Of a stretch of 64,000 bases of DNA, positions 32,990 through 44,152 are shown in pieces. A model generated the notes under the pieces. The model made no database searches and was not told the origin of the DNA. It saw nothing but the letters and a program-made list of their open reading frames with translations. The number at the start of each line of letters is the position of its first letter. Positions within the stretch are counted from its first letter, which is position 1. The position numbers were made by a program, and so were the translations under genes. Location of the stretch: positions 26,806,271 to 26,870,270 of the forward strand of contig CM077833.1 of NCBI GenBank assembly GCA_039720395.1. Reading direction: 5' to 3'. Source of the stretch: Liquidambar formosana (Eukaryota > Streptophyta > Magnoliopsida > Saxifragales > Altingiaceae).

Positions 32990-35423
32990 ATGCTGTCCTT
33001 GTTGTCCATGGTCCTTCTGGCTTACGCCTGTTTGGTGAGGCCTGCACAATTCGTTTATTCGTCCACCATCCAATGGAAGAACATATTTATCCTCGCCGGA
33101 CAAAGCAACATGTCCGGTCGTGGAGGCGTCGTTAACGAAACCTGGGACGGCATCGTCCCTCCTGAGTGCAGTCCGAACCCGGAAATCCTCCGACTCAACG
33201 CAGAACTCTCCTGGGAAGAGGCGTCGGAGCCCCTTCACAGGGACATCGATGTGGGCAAGACTTGTGGGGTTGGACCCGGCATGGCCTTCGCCAATGCGGT
33301 CCTGGACAAGGACTCGAGCTTAGGGGTGGTGGGTCTGGTTCCTTGCGCAATCGGCGGGACGAATATAAGCGAGTGGGCGCGTGGGAGGCATCTTTACGAT
33401 GAGTTGGTGAGGAGAACTGCGGCATCGCTGCAGGATGGTGGGACGATTCGAGCGGTTCTATGGTATCAAGGCGAGAGCGATACAGTGAATCAAAAGGATG
33501 CAGATTCGTATAAAGGGAAATTGGAGAAATTCTTCTCGGATCTGCGCTATGATCTGCAGTCTCCCATGCTTCCTATATTCCAGGTACTCCAAATTATTGC
33601 AATCATCACAATCACTTGCATACTTGATCTTTTGGTATCTGAATAATTCTAAAGAAGGATAGAGCATGTCACACTCATCAATTGACGTAATGATAACATA
33701 CTAGTAATTGATAGAGATATCGAAATTCTTCTGATTTCAACTTCAAAAAGGATGGTGTATGTCACGTTTAAATGTATACAAATTTTGTGGGTTAGACTAG
33801 CTACGTTGATGATAATCTGTACTCTAAATGGTAACTTGCAAGAATGTGCTCGGAACTCGAGATCCCACATAATCACAGTGCGTTCAGCTAAAATAATTGA
33901 CAAGTGGCAATTTTAAATTAATTTAGCGGACAATGAAATCCAAAATATTCGGGAAAGTTTGAGAGGTTTATTATGAATTTTCATTTTTGGTGGGTTCATC
34001 CAATTAAAAAACTATAACCCAAAAGGTGTCATGCATTAGGCTCTTTTAAGGAATTTTAAACTCAACTAATATCTCAAGGCAAAGTCGCGCTTAGTGGCTA
34101 TTCTGTACTAGCAAGTAATTGAGAGGAAAAGATTCACCATCCTGATTCCACTATTTGGACTAATTATAATCTGGGCAGAGAAGAAATTTGCCCATAAGTT
34201 TTAGAATTAAAAACCATGCATCACATAGATCAACAAAAAGAGGAAATAGCTAGGGAGTTTGTGATACAAGTGTGGACTCAGTTTATCTTCTTGGGCCCTG
34301 TCTTTTGATATAGAAAAGGAAAAGCATTTGGAAGCTCTAAACAACAACGTCCTGTGGCTAATAATATACGAGTTGAGGACAATTGGTGCTGTATTATTCT
34401 GATGGAACCCCAAGCGCAAACCTCTCCAATTTCATTTAACCCAAGAAAACAACATACAACAAACAGAAGCAACAAGTCAAGCAAATAAAAGTATGGGGTC
34501 CGTGACAGCTAGCCCAAGTTTGCTTTAGCGACAAGACTCGAGTTGGTGGTCTTTTTCGTACCATGATTAATTAATTTTCTATATGGGTAGGTGGCTTTAG
34601 CGTCATGCATAATCAGAAGCCAATCGTCTGTAAGTTGAACCTGATGGCCTGCACCTCAGCACCCACAAGGCCCAGGTTCGTCTAGTGGAGGTGTTTGCTA
34701 GCTGATGCCTTTCCTTCGGACCACCTAGCCCAGCCCCATTCATGGTATTTCCTCTAGATGGTTTTCGAGTTTTTCATTTCCGTCGTTTTGATAGGCCCAC
34801 TGTTTGCAAATTATGTGTAACAAATCTCTTTTGACATGCAATCATGTTTGTATATATTTTCCTTGGTTCTTAAAATATTCAATTTTATTGCTCTACATTT
34901 TCAATACCTATTCTGCAGTTTAGACTTGGATTTTGGCAGAAAAGAAATTCTGCCCAAATTACTCCGTAGAAGGTTATTGTTTGTGGGCCCAGACAGCAAC
35001 ATTGTACAGCCATCCCAAACTGCCCCTTTCTTTTTTCCTTTTTCACTGGGGTGGCGTGGGGTTTGAAAAGCCCAAACTGCTTTATAACTGCGACTGATTG
35101 GCCAATTTAAACTAAAGTAACGTTTGTTGTTTATTTTGGGTTAGGTGGCTCTAGCATCAGGACAAGGACCTTACATAGAGACTGTGAGAGAAGCTCAGCT
35201 AGGAGTCGACCTTTTGAACGTGATATGTGTTGATGCCAAGGGGCTGCCACTAGAACCCGACAACGTGCACCTCACCACGACGGCCCAGGTCCGTCTTGGG
35301 GAGATGTTGGCTAATGCCTTCCTTCAGACCCTGCCCGCCCCCATCCTCACCAGTCATGCTCCAAGACGTTTTCCCAATTTCATTTCTGACTTTCTGTTTA
35401 GATTTTCTAGGATGATCCTCTAA
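32990..35423 (+). CDS. Probable carbohydrate esterase, SGNH/SASA family (At4g34215-like), copy 1
   Basis: Predicted secreted acetylesterase acting on O-acetylated carbohydrate; the substrate is unknown. Two exons, 32990-33583 and 35145-35423, joined in phase 0 across a GT-AG intron, give 290 residues. The start ATG at 32990 precedes a hydrophobic signal peptide (MLSLLSMVLLAYACLV). Family motifs: FILAGQSNMSGRGG with nucleophile Ser39, GPGMAFAN, VGLVPCAIGGT, LWYQGESD, and in exon 2 the catalytic DxxH pair (DNVH, Asp237 and His240) followed by LTTTAQ. The C-terminus runs ~30 residues past copy 2 and includes the sequence duplicated at 40.25 kb. The intron carries a decayed second exon 2 at 34.6 kb. 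Confidence 0.9.
34591..34800 (+). pseudogene. Decayed exon-2 relic inside the esterase copy-1 intron
   Basis: Right after a TAG acceptor-like site the sequence GTGGCTTTAGCGTCATG matches the exon-2 start of the esterase genes. After an internal gap, GCACCTCAGCACCCACAAGG and then GCCCAGGTTCGTCT, GCTGATGCCTTTCCTTC follow exon 2 and its downstream sequence in order. Frameshifts and deletion of the middle rule out function. It implies a past duplication of the 3' half of this gene, with the distal exon 2 retained. Confidence 0.75.
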
Positions 35424-35709
35424 CCTTTTTTATTCATCTTTCTCTTGATGCAAATTGGAGAGAGATTAATTTTGTGTATTAATAGATCTCTTTGACAGAT
35501 AATTATGGTTGGCCATTCGATCCAAAGGGCATGGTGTAAAGAAATTATTTTGTCAAACTGGGCCAGATGGCCCTATGTTACTTTTCTCTTTATATGAATC
35601 AAGATAAAGACATTCAAGTGGAAAATTGATGAAAATAATTGAATATGAAGAAGAATGTCCTCAGTGTAGTTGTATACATTCACTTATTTGAGGGAAAAAT
35701 AGGCCACAT

Positions 35710-36021
35710 GCAGGGGCGGAGTCAGGAATTATCTCTAATAGGGGTATTGTACTGTGATTCTGTAATGTGAAAACTAAAAGCTTTAGACGATCTCCTTCGA
35801 AAAAATTATTTTTTTGGTAATCACTTCCCAATGTAATACCAAAAAAAAAATATTATTTGTCAACTTATTACAAATTGACTATATATATGCTTCAAAATGA
35901 CTACTAAGTTATATTTTTCTGCATTATACCGAGAAATAGGTATCAAAAGGTGATTTCCCAAAAAAAAATAATAAAAGAAAGAAAAAATAAGGGGGCCGGT
36001 GCCCCCTTTGGCTCCGCCACC
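35710..36021. mobile_element. 312-bp hAT-like MITE
   Basis: Left GCAGGGGCGGAGTCAGG and right TTGGCTCCGCCACC are inverted termini of the common plant CAGGGGCGGA hAT type. The flanks GGCCACAT (35702-35709) and GGCCACAC (36022-36029) give an 8-bp duplication with one mismatch. The interior contains a palindromic module like those in the 20-23 kb Helitrons. Confidence 0.8.
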
Positions 36022-36029
36022 GGCCACAC

Positions 36030-37093
36030 GGGTACGTAGTTTGTACACATTATTTATTTATTTATTTATTTTTGCTATCAACGGGGCATTTAAATCTTGG
36101 ATTTGATTAGTTTGCTACGCACGAATAAGGCAAGCTTACTTTACGTCACTTAAGCTTCCAAAATTAACCTAATTAGTGACTAGACAACTTTCCACTTCTT
36201 AAGAAGAATGTTTCAAGAACCCAGGATCCATCCTATATAATTAATAAGGAAATTATAGCCACAGAAACTTAATAATACAAACATAGAGAATAAAATTCCA
36301 TACCAAATAGATATATTAGCGGACTATTGTGGCTGTAACGTTTGGTTTTAAGCTTTAGGTATTCTTATACCAATGGTTCAATAAAAAGATAAAAACTCAA
36401 GAATCTATTGTATTAACCGTTAAAGGTAATAGTTAAAGCATTGGGACAAAAACGGTCATAAACATTATTTAAAGTTTTGTAACTTTCTTAAAAGGAAACC
36501 CCTTGAATTTTCACCAGTACATGAATCCAAATTAATAACCAAATCCAGGCTTTGTTCAGTAGTGCATTAAATCCAAATCAACAAAAATCTGCATCTCCTG
36601 TTAAGAGCATCTCCAATAAAGCTAGTTATTTTTTCTCTATTTTGGAGAATTTGATAAGTGTTCCTTTTTATTTAGCTAAGAAAGTCTAAAGAGTTTTCCA
36701 ATAGGACTAATTAAAATAGAGAAGTCCCTTTTTTAACTGAAGGTTTCAACAGGGTTAGCTATTTTTTCCTTTAGTGGATTAGCTATTTTTTTCTACTTTA
36801 TCTAAGAGAGTCAAGATGGCTAACTATATGTGGAGAGTTTCAAAAGTTTTAGCTATTTTAGAGAGTTAGATAGATAAATTTTTGAAAATAATGCTACTCT
36901 CTACTTTAACTAAAAAATTTAAAATAGCTAATTTCTTAGATCTGCTTTTAAGACCCTCTAAATGCTTTCAAATTTTTTATTTTTTTTACCCACAAATCTT
37001 CCTTTTTTTCCTTCACTCAAGCAAAAGTAATAAGCAGTCTTCCTAGAGTAGACAGCATGCCATTATACTGCACAGCAACATAGGAGCACAATC
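36030..37093. other. Intergenic / upstream region of esterase copy 2
   Basis: No gene. Most of 36.25-37.09 kb is shared with the region upstream of copy 3. A GAGCATCTCCAATAAAGCTA stretch at 36605 resembles the termini of common plant MITEs and is missing upstream of copy 3, consistent with a unit-1-specific insertion of roughly 350 bp. Confidence 0.5.
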
Positions 37094-38805
37094 ATGATTT
37101 CCCTACTGCTATCGTTATTCTCTATGCTGGTGGTATCCCATTCCGGGTTTGTTCAACCGTCACAACCCCTAAACCAATCTGGGTTAGCCACCAACCTTGC
37201 CAAGGACATCTTTATTCTAGCGGGCCAAAGCAACATGGCCGGCAGAGGAGGTGTCAACGGCAGCAAATGGAACGGGTACGTGCCACGCGAGTGCAGACCC
37301 GACCCATCCATTCTCAGACTCAGTGCTGGACTCACATGGGAGGAAGCACAGGAGCCACTCCACGCTGATATTGATGTGAACAGGACTTGTGGGGTGGGAC
37401 CAGGGATGGCATTTGCCAATGAGGTTCGAGCCAATGGCTCGAGGGTGGGAGTGGTGGGTCTGGTCCCGTGCGCGGTGGGAGGGACCAAAATCAGTGCGTG
37501 GGCGAGGGGGACGCAGTTGTATGGTGAATTGGTGAGACGAGCGACTGAGTCGGTGAGGGAAGGGGGAACGATTAGGGCGATTCTGTGGTATCAAGGGGAG
37601 AGCGATACGGTGAGAAGTGAGGATGCTGAGGCGTATAAAGGGAACATGGAGAGGCTTATTGTGGATTTGCGTTCTGATCTTAATAACCCATCTCTCCTCG
37701 TAATCCAGGTTTGCGTCTCTTTTCTTTGGTACCTTTTTTTTAAGGGTTAAACAGTCTTACAGCTAACATTATTGGGGATTTTATTGAGTCAAAGTATATG
37801 GGTTAAACATGACTTTTTTTTTTTTTTTTGAAATATTAAAAATCATGGCTTGATGATATGTAATTATAAAAGGTAATTGTCGATAATGTGATAGTATCCG
37901 TATTAATTTCTTACTTGTTGAGTGATTGGGTCAAGGATTCTAGACCATGGACAATTTTTTTAATTTTAAAAAAGAGAAAATAATTTAATGATGTAATTAT
38001 ATTATATATAAAGAAGTATTGATATTTGAAGGAAAAAAAAAAACAAAAAACAAATTAATACCTTTAGGGCCCATGTGGTTGACCCATGTGAATGGGATTG
38101 TTTCATATTTTCATCACGTTTTGCATATAATTTTATGCATGAATTTATCTTTCTACATGAAGAAATTCGAAAGAATAGCAATTATCATCACAAATGAATA
38201 GCCAAATTAAAACAAAGGCATGTCAAGATTTTTTATAAATCGGCGCTACAACACAAATTGTAGCCTATGATGATTCTAACCTTTTTAAACAGTTAAATTC
38301 AAGATGGATTTATACCTTTAACATATACCAAGTAAATCACAGTGAATCAATACGAACAACCAAATAGGCCTTTAGAGAAAGTCAATCTCACTTTCTGAAA
38401 GAGCATCAGTGCCCTTAATATGATAATTATAATTTTTATTTCTATTTTTATGACAATCACCTTGACGGACTCCAGAGGCAATAGCCGGCGTAAATAGGAC
38501 CATCACTATCATTTTTCTAATGCCAAATTGTCGTGAAATTATTTTTCAAAATATAATTTTCACTTTTTGAAAGTAAGAAAGTATTTTTGAAATTTGTAGA
38601 GTGAGTGTGGGTGCAGGTGGCACTTGCTTCAGGAGAAGGCAAATTTATAGAGACGGTGAGAAGAGCTCAGCTGGGAATCACCCTACCCAACGTCAAGTGC
38701 GTGGATGCCAAAGGATTGGGCCTTAAGGCAGATCACCTCCACCTTACTACAACGGCTCAGGTCCAACTTGGGTTGAAGTTGGCTCATGCCTTTCTTGCTT
38801 CTTAG
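37094..38805 (+). CDS. Probable carbohydrate esterase, SGNH/SASA family, copy 2
   Basis: Two exons, 37094-37708 and 38617-38805, spliced in phase 0 at GT-AG borders, encode 267 residues. A signal peptide (MISLLLSLFSMLVVSHSG) precedes the esterase domain: FILAGQSNMAGRGG with nucleophile Ser46, TCGVGPGMAFAN, LVPCAVGGT, ILWYQGESDTV, and the C-terminal catalytic DxxH (DHLH, Asp244 and His247) before LTTTAQ. All expected motifs are intact, so this is the best candidate for a working enzyme of the duplicated pair. Exon 1 differs from copy 3 by only about six residues; copy 1 is more distant. Predicted to be secreted; the natural substrate cannot be read from sequence. Confidence 0.92.
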
Positions 38806-40246
38806 ATCCCATCATGCTTCTTGCTTGGCAGTTGCGACTTGTGGTAATTGGTTAATTTTAAAACCAATAATATCTGCATTAAACCCATGGAAATTGCCCA
38901 ATTCAATAGTGTTCGACTTGGCCTAATGGTTTGGAATACCTTTTCGTTTGGCAAAAAAATAAGAAGGTATTCAGCTTATCTTTGTGCTTGGACCAATGAC
39001 TTAGACCGTGAGGTTCTATTTGAATTGAATGGGATTTGGGCCATTTGGCTTTGACTCCTTGAGTCATTTATTTACATAGACTTGAATTATTATCTTCGTA
39101 AAAATTTCTCCTCAATGTGCAACGAGATGCATGCAATTACGATACTATGGAAAGATGGTGACGTGTGACATTAGATAAGAAAAGGTGATTAATTGTAAGA
39201 GAACATTACAATAAGTGCACCTACTTTATACTTGAGATTTGAGTGATTGAGTCTCAGATTAGTTCAGACAAGCATCCTAATAGCTCAACTACAATGGGGT
39301 AAGTCGAAGAAAAGAAATGTATAAGTTAATTATGTTCAATCATTATGAGAAATTTGTAATCAATTCAAATATAAAATTAATTCGAGGAAAATGCAATCCA
39401 CGACCGAGCAAATCAATTGGACACCCCTTTCTTGAACATCACGAGATCACCTCTGATTAAGGCATAAGTGATTGGAAAGGAAAGAAGGGCTGCAAAAGCT
39501 CCATGGTTTTAAAGTCAAGATACGCAATGCTTTCAGAATTAATAGGTACTTATACCATATCCCAATTATCTAATGGGCTTAATCGTTGGAGTTTTCTTGT
39601 CAGCCACCACATCTGTCAGCAATCCATTATAGACATTATTGTGAGTTTAGAGCTTCACCTCCAACCTCAAATGAATTATAACTCCTGCCAATCATTTATT
39701 TGGCAAACTTGTTAAATGTTTTATCAGAGGAAGTCATTGTTTATTATGTTTCATTTTATTTTATTTCCCTACTTATTTTTCTATCTAAGTAATAAAAATT
39801 GGGTCAAGTTATGACATCCCAATGTTACCCTTGTATTGCGTGCAAGGAGGTCAAGTTTTCTTCGACCATGAGTTTGGATTCGGTGTTGAGTTGATGAAAT
39901 TTAGTAGTATGTCAAGTTCGATCATCCACATTGTTAAATGAGGCTTGGATGGTTCGAATAAAAATGTTGAAAAAATTACTACTAAATTGATCAAAAAAAT
40001 GATTTCAATGGACAACTTTTGTAACTTTTAATATGAGCCATTCAAATCCTCACCTAACAATGTAGATGAATTCGGCACGATACTAAATTTGTACCATACT
40101 ACACTATGTGGAGTACTTCATAGTAGTTATTATTGAATTTTATTAGTGAGAAACTTCATAGAAATAGTACTCAAAAAATGGATCCACACTTATCGCACCT
40201 ACCCAGTTTATTCTACAAATCAACCATAGAATCTTCCATGGCCACC
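38806..40246. other. Downstream of esterase copy 2, with partial MITE
   Basis: Shared with 44220-45617 downstream of copy 3. No gene. From about 39872 an AGTTTGGATTCGGTGTTGAG stretch marks a member of the MITE family also seen at 45250, 53200 and 61474. Confidence 0.55.
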
Positions 40247-40749
40247 CACCCCCATCCTCACCAGTCATGCTCCAAGACGTTTTACCAATTTCATTTCTCA
40301 CTTTCTGGTACGCCCACTGTTTAGATTTTCTAGGATGATCCTCTAACCTTTTTGATTGATCTTTCTCTTGATGCAAATTCGAAAGATATTTTGTGTAATA
40401 GATCTCTTTGACAGATAATTATGGTGGCCATTCCAAAGGGCATGGTGTAGGAAATTATTTTGTCAAACTGGGCCAGATGGCCCTATGTAACTTTTCCTTT
40501 TATATGAATCAAGACAAAGACATGCAAGTGGAAAATTGATGAAAATAATTGAATATGAAGAAGAATGTTCTGTGTGTGTACTTGTGTACACAAACTTATT
40601 ATACACAAACATAGGGAACCAAATTTCATACCAAATACATAGAGAACCAAATTTCATACCAAACAGATATATTAGTAGACTATTGTGACTTTAACGTTTG
40701 GTTTCGTAAGCCTCAGGTATTCGATATTCCTATACCAATCGCTCAATTA

Positions 40750-42119
40750 CAATCAAGGGGAAATTAGCAATAACTCCTATATATTAGGGGACTACTTGTA
40801 GCAAAATACCCACCATAAAATTTTTGGGGAAATTAGCAAAAAGTCCATTTTTATAAGACTTATAGAGAAAGGGGAGATGAAGAAAAAACAGATCGGAAAA
40901 CAAAGAAGAAGAAGAAGAAGAAGAAGAAGAAAAAGAAGAAGAAGAAGAAGAAGAAGAAGAAGGAAAAGAAAAACCAGATCTGTAAACGTCAACAGTATCT
41001 TCTTCTCCGATGACTGTTTATTAAGGCTACGACTAGACCTTCTCCAACGACGACTCTTCCTCTATTTCTTCTTCTTCGTCATCTTCTTCGTATTTTGTTT
41101 TCATTTTTTTCTTTTATGTTGTTTATAGTTGATTTTTTATACAACCCGACAAATAAATTCAAACATTTTGAGTTTTGTTGCATTTTTTTGGTTTGTTTGT
41201 TCTAATATATTGATTTTTTCTACATTTTTTCGATGTAAGTATAATTCAGTTTTTGCTGATGACTGTAACATGATACTGTCATCAGTTTAGTTTGTGATTA
41301 TTTAACTTATGAATAATAACACAATACTGTTGGGATTATTTTATATATGCTAGTATGTTTCTATATATATGTATATGGTTATATGATTTAATTTCTATGT
41401 ATATGCTGATTTTTTCTGCATTTTTTCAATGTAAATATAATTCAATTTTTTACTGATAACAGTAACACGATATTGTCATAATTCAGTTTTATGCTGATAA
41501 TAGTAACACGATACTGTCATCAGTTTAGTTTATGATTATTTAACTTATAAATAGTAACACGATACTGTTGAGATAATTTTACATATACTAGTATGTTTCT
41601 ATATATACCTATATAGTTATATGGTTTGATTTTTATGTATATGATGATTTTTTTTTTACATTTTTTCAATGTAAATGTAATTCAATTTTTTACTAATGAC
41701 AGTTAGTTTAGTTTATGATTATTTAACTTATGGATAATAACACGATACTGTTGGGATTATTTTACACATACTAGTATGTTTTTATAAATACCTAAATGTT
41801 TATATGATTTGATTTTTATATTTATAGTAAATTGTTTTCACTTCACACGTTTGGAATGTGATTTTGTGCGTTTGGAATGTTGTTTTTTATTGGGATTCTA
41901 TTTCTATATAAATCATCAAAAATTATGGTGGGTTTGTTGATGATATCCTTGATTTTCGGGTGTGAAGAGTACAATGGTATGATTGTAAATACATCCAATA
42001 GTAAAATGAGGGGCTTTTTAGTCTTCACGGAGTTAAAAGCGGTTTTTACAAAACTGATTCTTATATAGAACTTATTGTAAAATGAGTTTTATATATATGG
42101 GTTTTGACCAAAATTCCCA
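40750..42119. mobile_element. 1.37-kb insertion upstream of esterase copy 3
   Basis: The flanks align with unbroken sequence upstream of copy 2 (near 36375-36390), so this block is a unit-2-specific insertion. A possible TTA duplication borders it (40747-40749 and 42120-42122). The edges read CAATCAAGGGGAAATTAGC and CAAAATTCCCA. It contains a (GAA)n run (40905-40962) and three ~200-bp repeats. No transposase was seen; the class is unassigned. Confidence 0.6.
41208..41830. repeat. Three imperfect ~185-240 bp tandem repeats
   Basis: Each unit has a TTTTTTCAATGTAAATATAA-type start, one or more CACGATACTGTCATCAG-like blocks, GTTTATGATTATTTAACTTA, and a CTAGTATGTTTCTATATATA end. Unit starts are near 41208, 41415 and 41645. 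No coding frame. Confidence 0.75.
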
Positions 42120-42480
42120 TTAACCAAAAGATATAAATTCAAGAATCTATTGTATTAACCGTAAAAGGTAACAGTTAATGCATTAAGACAAAAACGGTCA
42201 TAAACATTATTTAAAGTTTTGCAACTTTCTTAAAACGAAACCCCTTGAATTTTCACCAGTACACGAATCCACATTAACAACCAAATTCCGGCTCTGTTAA
42301 GTTGTGCATTAAAATCCAAATCAACAAAATCCTCATCTCCTATTAAGACCCTCTAAATGCTTTCAAAATTTTTTTACCCACAAATCTTCCTTTTTATCCT
42401 CACTCAAGCAAAAGTATTAAGTAGTCTTCCTAGAGTAGACAGCATGCCATTATAATGCACAGCAACAGAGGAGCACAATC

Positions 42481-44152
42481 ATGATTTCCCTACTGCTATC
42501 GTTATTCTCTATGCTGCCGGTATCCCATTCCGGGTTTGTTCAACCGTCACAACCCCTAAACCAATCTGGGTTAGCCACCAACCTTGCCAAGGACATCTTT
42601 ATTCTAGCGGGCCAAAGCAACATGGCCGGCAGAGGAGGTGTCAACGGTAGCAAATGGAACGGGTACGTGCCACGCGAGTGCAGACCCGACCCGTCCATTC
42701 TCAGACTCAGTGCTGAACTCACATGGGAGGAAGCACAGGAGCCACTCCACGCTGATATTGATGTGAACAAGACTTGTGGGGTGGGACCAGGGATGGCATT
42801 TGCCAATGCGGTTCGAGCCAATGGCTCAAGGGCGGGAGTGGTGGGTCTGGTCCCGTGCGCGGTGGGAGGGACCAAAATCAGTGCGTGGGCGCGGGGGACT
42901 CAGTTGTATGGTGAATTGGTGAGACGAGCGACTGAGTCGGTGAGGGAAGGGGGAACGATTCGGGCGATTCTGTGGTATCAAGGGGAGAGTGATACGGTGA
43001 GGAGTGAGGATGCTGAGGCGTATAAAGGGAACATGGAGAGGCTTATTGTGGATTTGCGTTCTGATCTTGGTAACCCATCTCTCCTCGTAATCCAGGTTCG
43101 CTTCTCTTTTCTTTGGTACCTTTTTTTAAGGGTTAAACAGCTTTACAGCAAGATTATATGGGACTTGGCCCAAAAAAAAAAAGCAAGATTAAATGGGATT
43201 TTATTATGAGTACTACGAGTCAAAGCATATGAGTTAAACACGATTTTTTTTTCAATATTAAAAATCATGGCTTGATGATATGTAATTATAAAAGGTAAAT
43301 GTCGATAATGTGATACTATCTGTATTAATTTCTTACTCTTGTTGAGTGATTGGGTCTAGGATTCTAGCTCATGGAGAAGTTTTTAAAAAAAATAATAATT
43401 TAATGATATGATTATAAAGAAGTATTGGTAGTCATTTGTTGAAACCCAAATAAATAAATAAATAAATAAATAGTACCTTTAGGGCCATGTGGTTGACCCA
43501 TGTGAATGGAATTGTTTCATATTTTCATCACGTTTTGCATATAATTTTATGCATGAATTCTTCTTGGTAAATGAAGAAATTAAAAACGAATAGCAATTAT
43601 CATCACAAATGAATATCCAAATTAAAACAAAGCATGTCAAGATTTTTCATAAATTGGCGCTACAACACCAATTGTAGCCTATGATAATTCTAACATTTTT
43701 AAACGGTTAAATTCAAGATGGATTTATACATTTAACATATACCATGTAAATTACAGTGAATCAATACGAACAACCAAATAGGCCTTTAGAGAAAGTCAAT
43801 TTCACTTTCTGAAAAAGCATCAGTGCCCTTAATATGATAATTGTAATTTTTATTTCTATTTTTTTTTTTAAATTTTTATGACAATCACCTTGACAAACTC
43901 CAGAGGCAATAGCCGGCGTAAATAGGACCATCACTACCATTTTTCTAATGCCAAATTGTCAGTGAAATTATTTTTCAAAATCTAATTTTCACTTTTTGAA
44001 AGTAATAAAGTATTTTTGAAATTTGTGGAGTGTGGGTGCAGGTGGCACTTGCTTCAGGAAGAGGCAAATTTATAGAGACTGTAAGAAGAGCTCAGCTGGG
44101 AATCACCTTACCCAACGTCAAGTGCGTGGATGCCAAAGGATTGGGCCCTTAA
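42481..44152 (+). CDS. Carbohydrate esterase copy 3, frameshifted in exon 2 (probable pseudogene as given)
   Basis: Exon 1 (42481-43095) is intact and encodes the signal peptide and the SGNH motifs AGQSNMAGRGG (nucleophile Ser46), VPCAVGGT and WYQGESD. Exon 2 starts at 44042 after a CAG acceptor. At 44146-44148 the run CCC replaces CC of copy 2; the extra base ends the frame at TAA 44150-44152 after 241 residues. The lost part includes the catalytic Asp and His (DxxH) and the LTTTAQ motif, so the product should be inactive. Beyond the shift the original frame continues with one further change in the TTTAQ motif. The insert sits in a C-run and could be a sequencing error. A 1.37-kb insertion also lies ~360 bp upstream. 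Confidence 0.85.

Larger units (their letters stand above)
35333..40246 (+). repeat. Tandem duplication unit 1 (esterase copy 2)
   Basis: It runs from within the last codons of esterase copy 1, through intergenic sequence and esterase copy 2, to about 40246. The same order recurs from 40247 to about 45617. Intron and flanking sequences, as well as exons, are highly similar between units, so the event was recent. Confidence 0.85.

Noticed and set aside
40792..41128. Leu-rich and Arg/Lys-rich frames on opposite strands
   Set aside because: Translation of a (GAA)n microsatellite.
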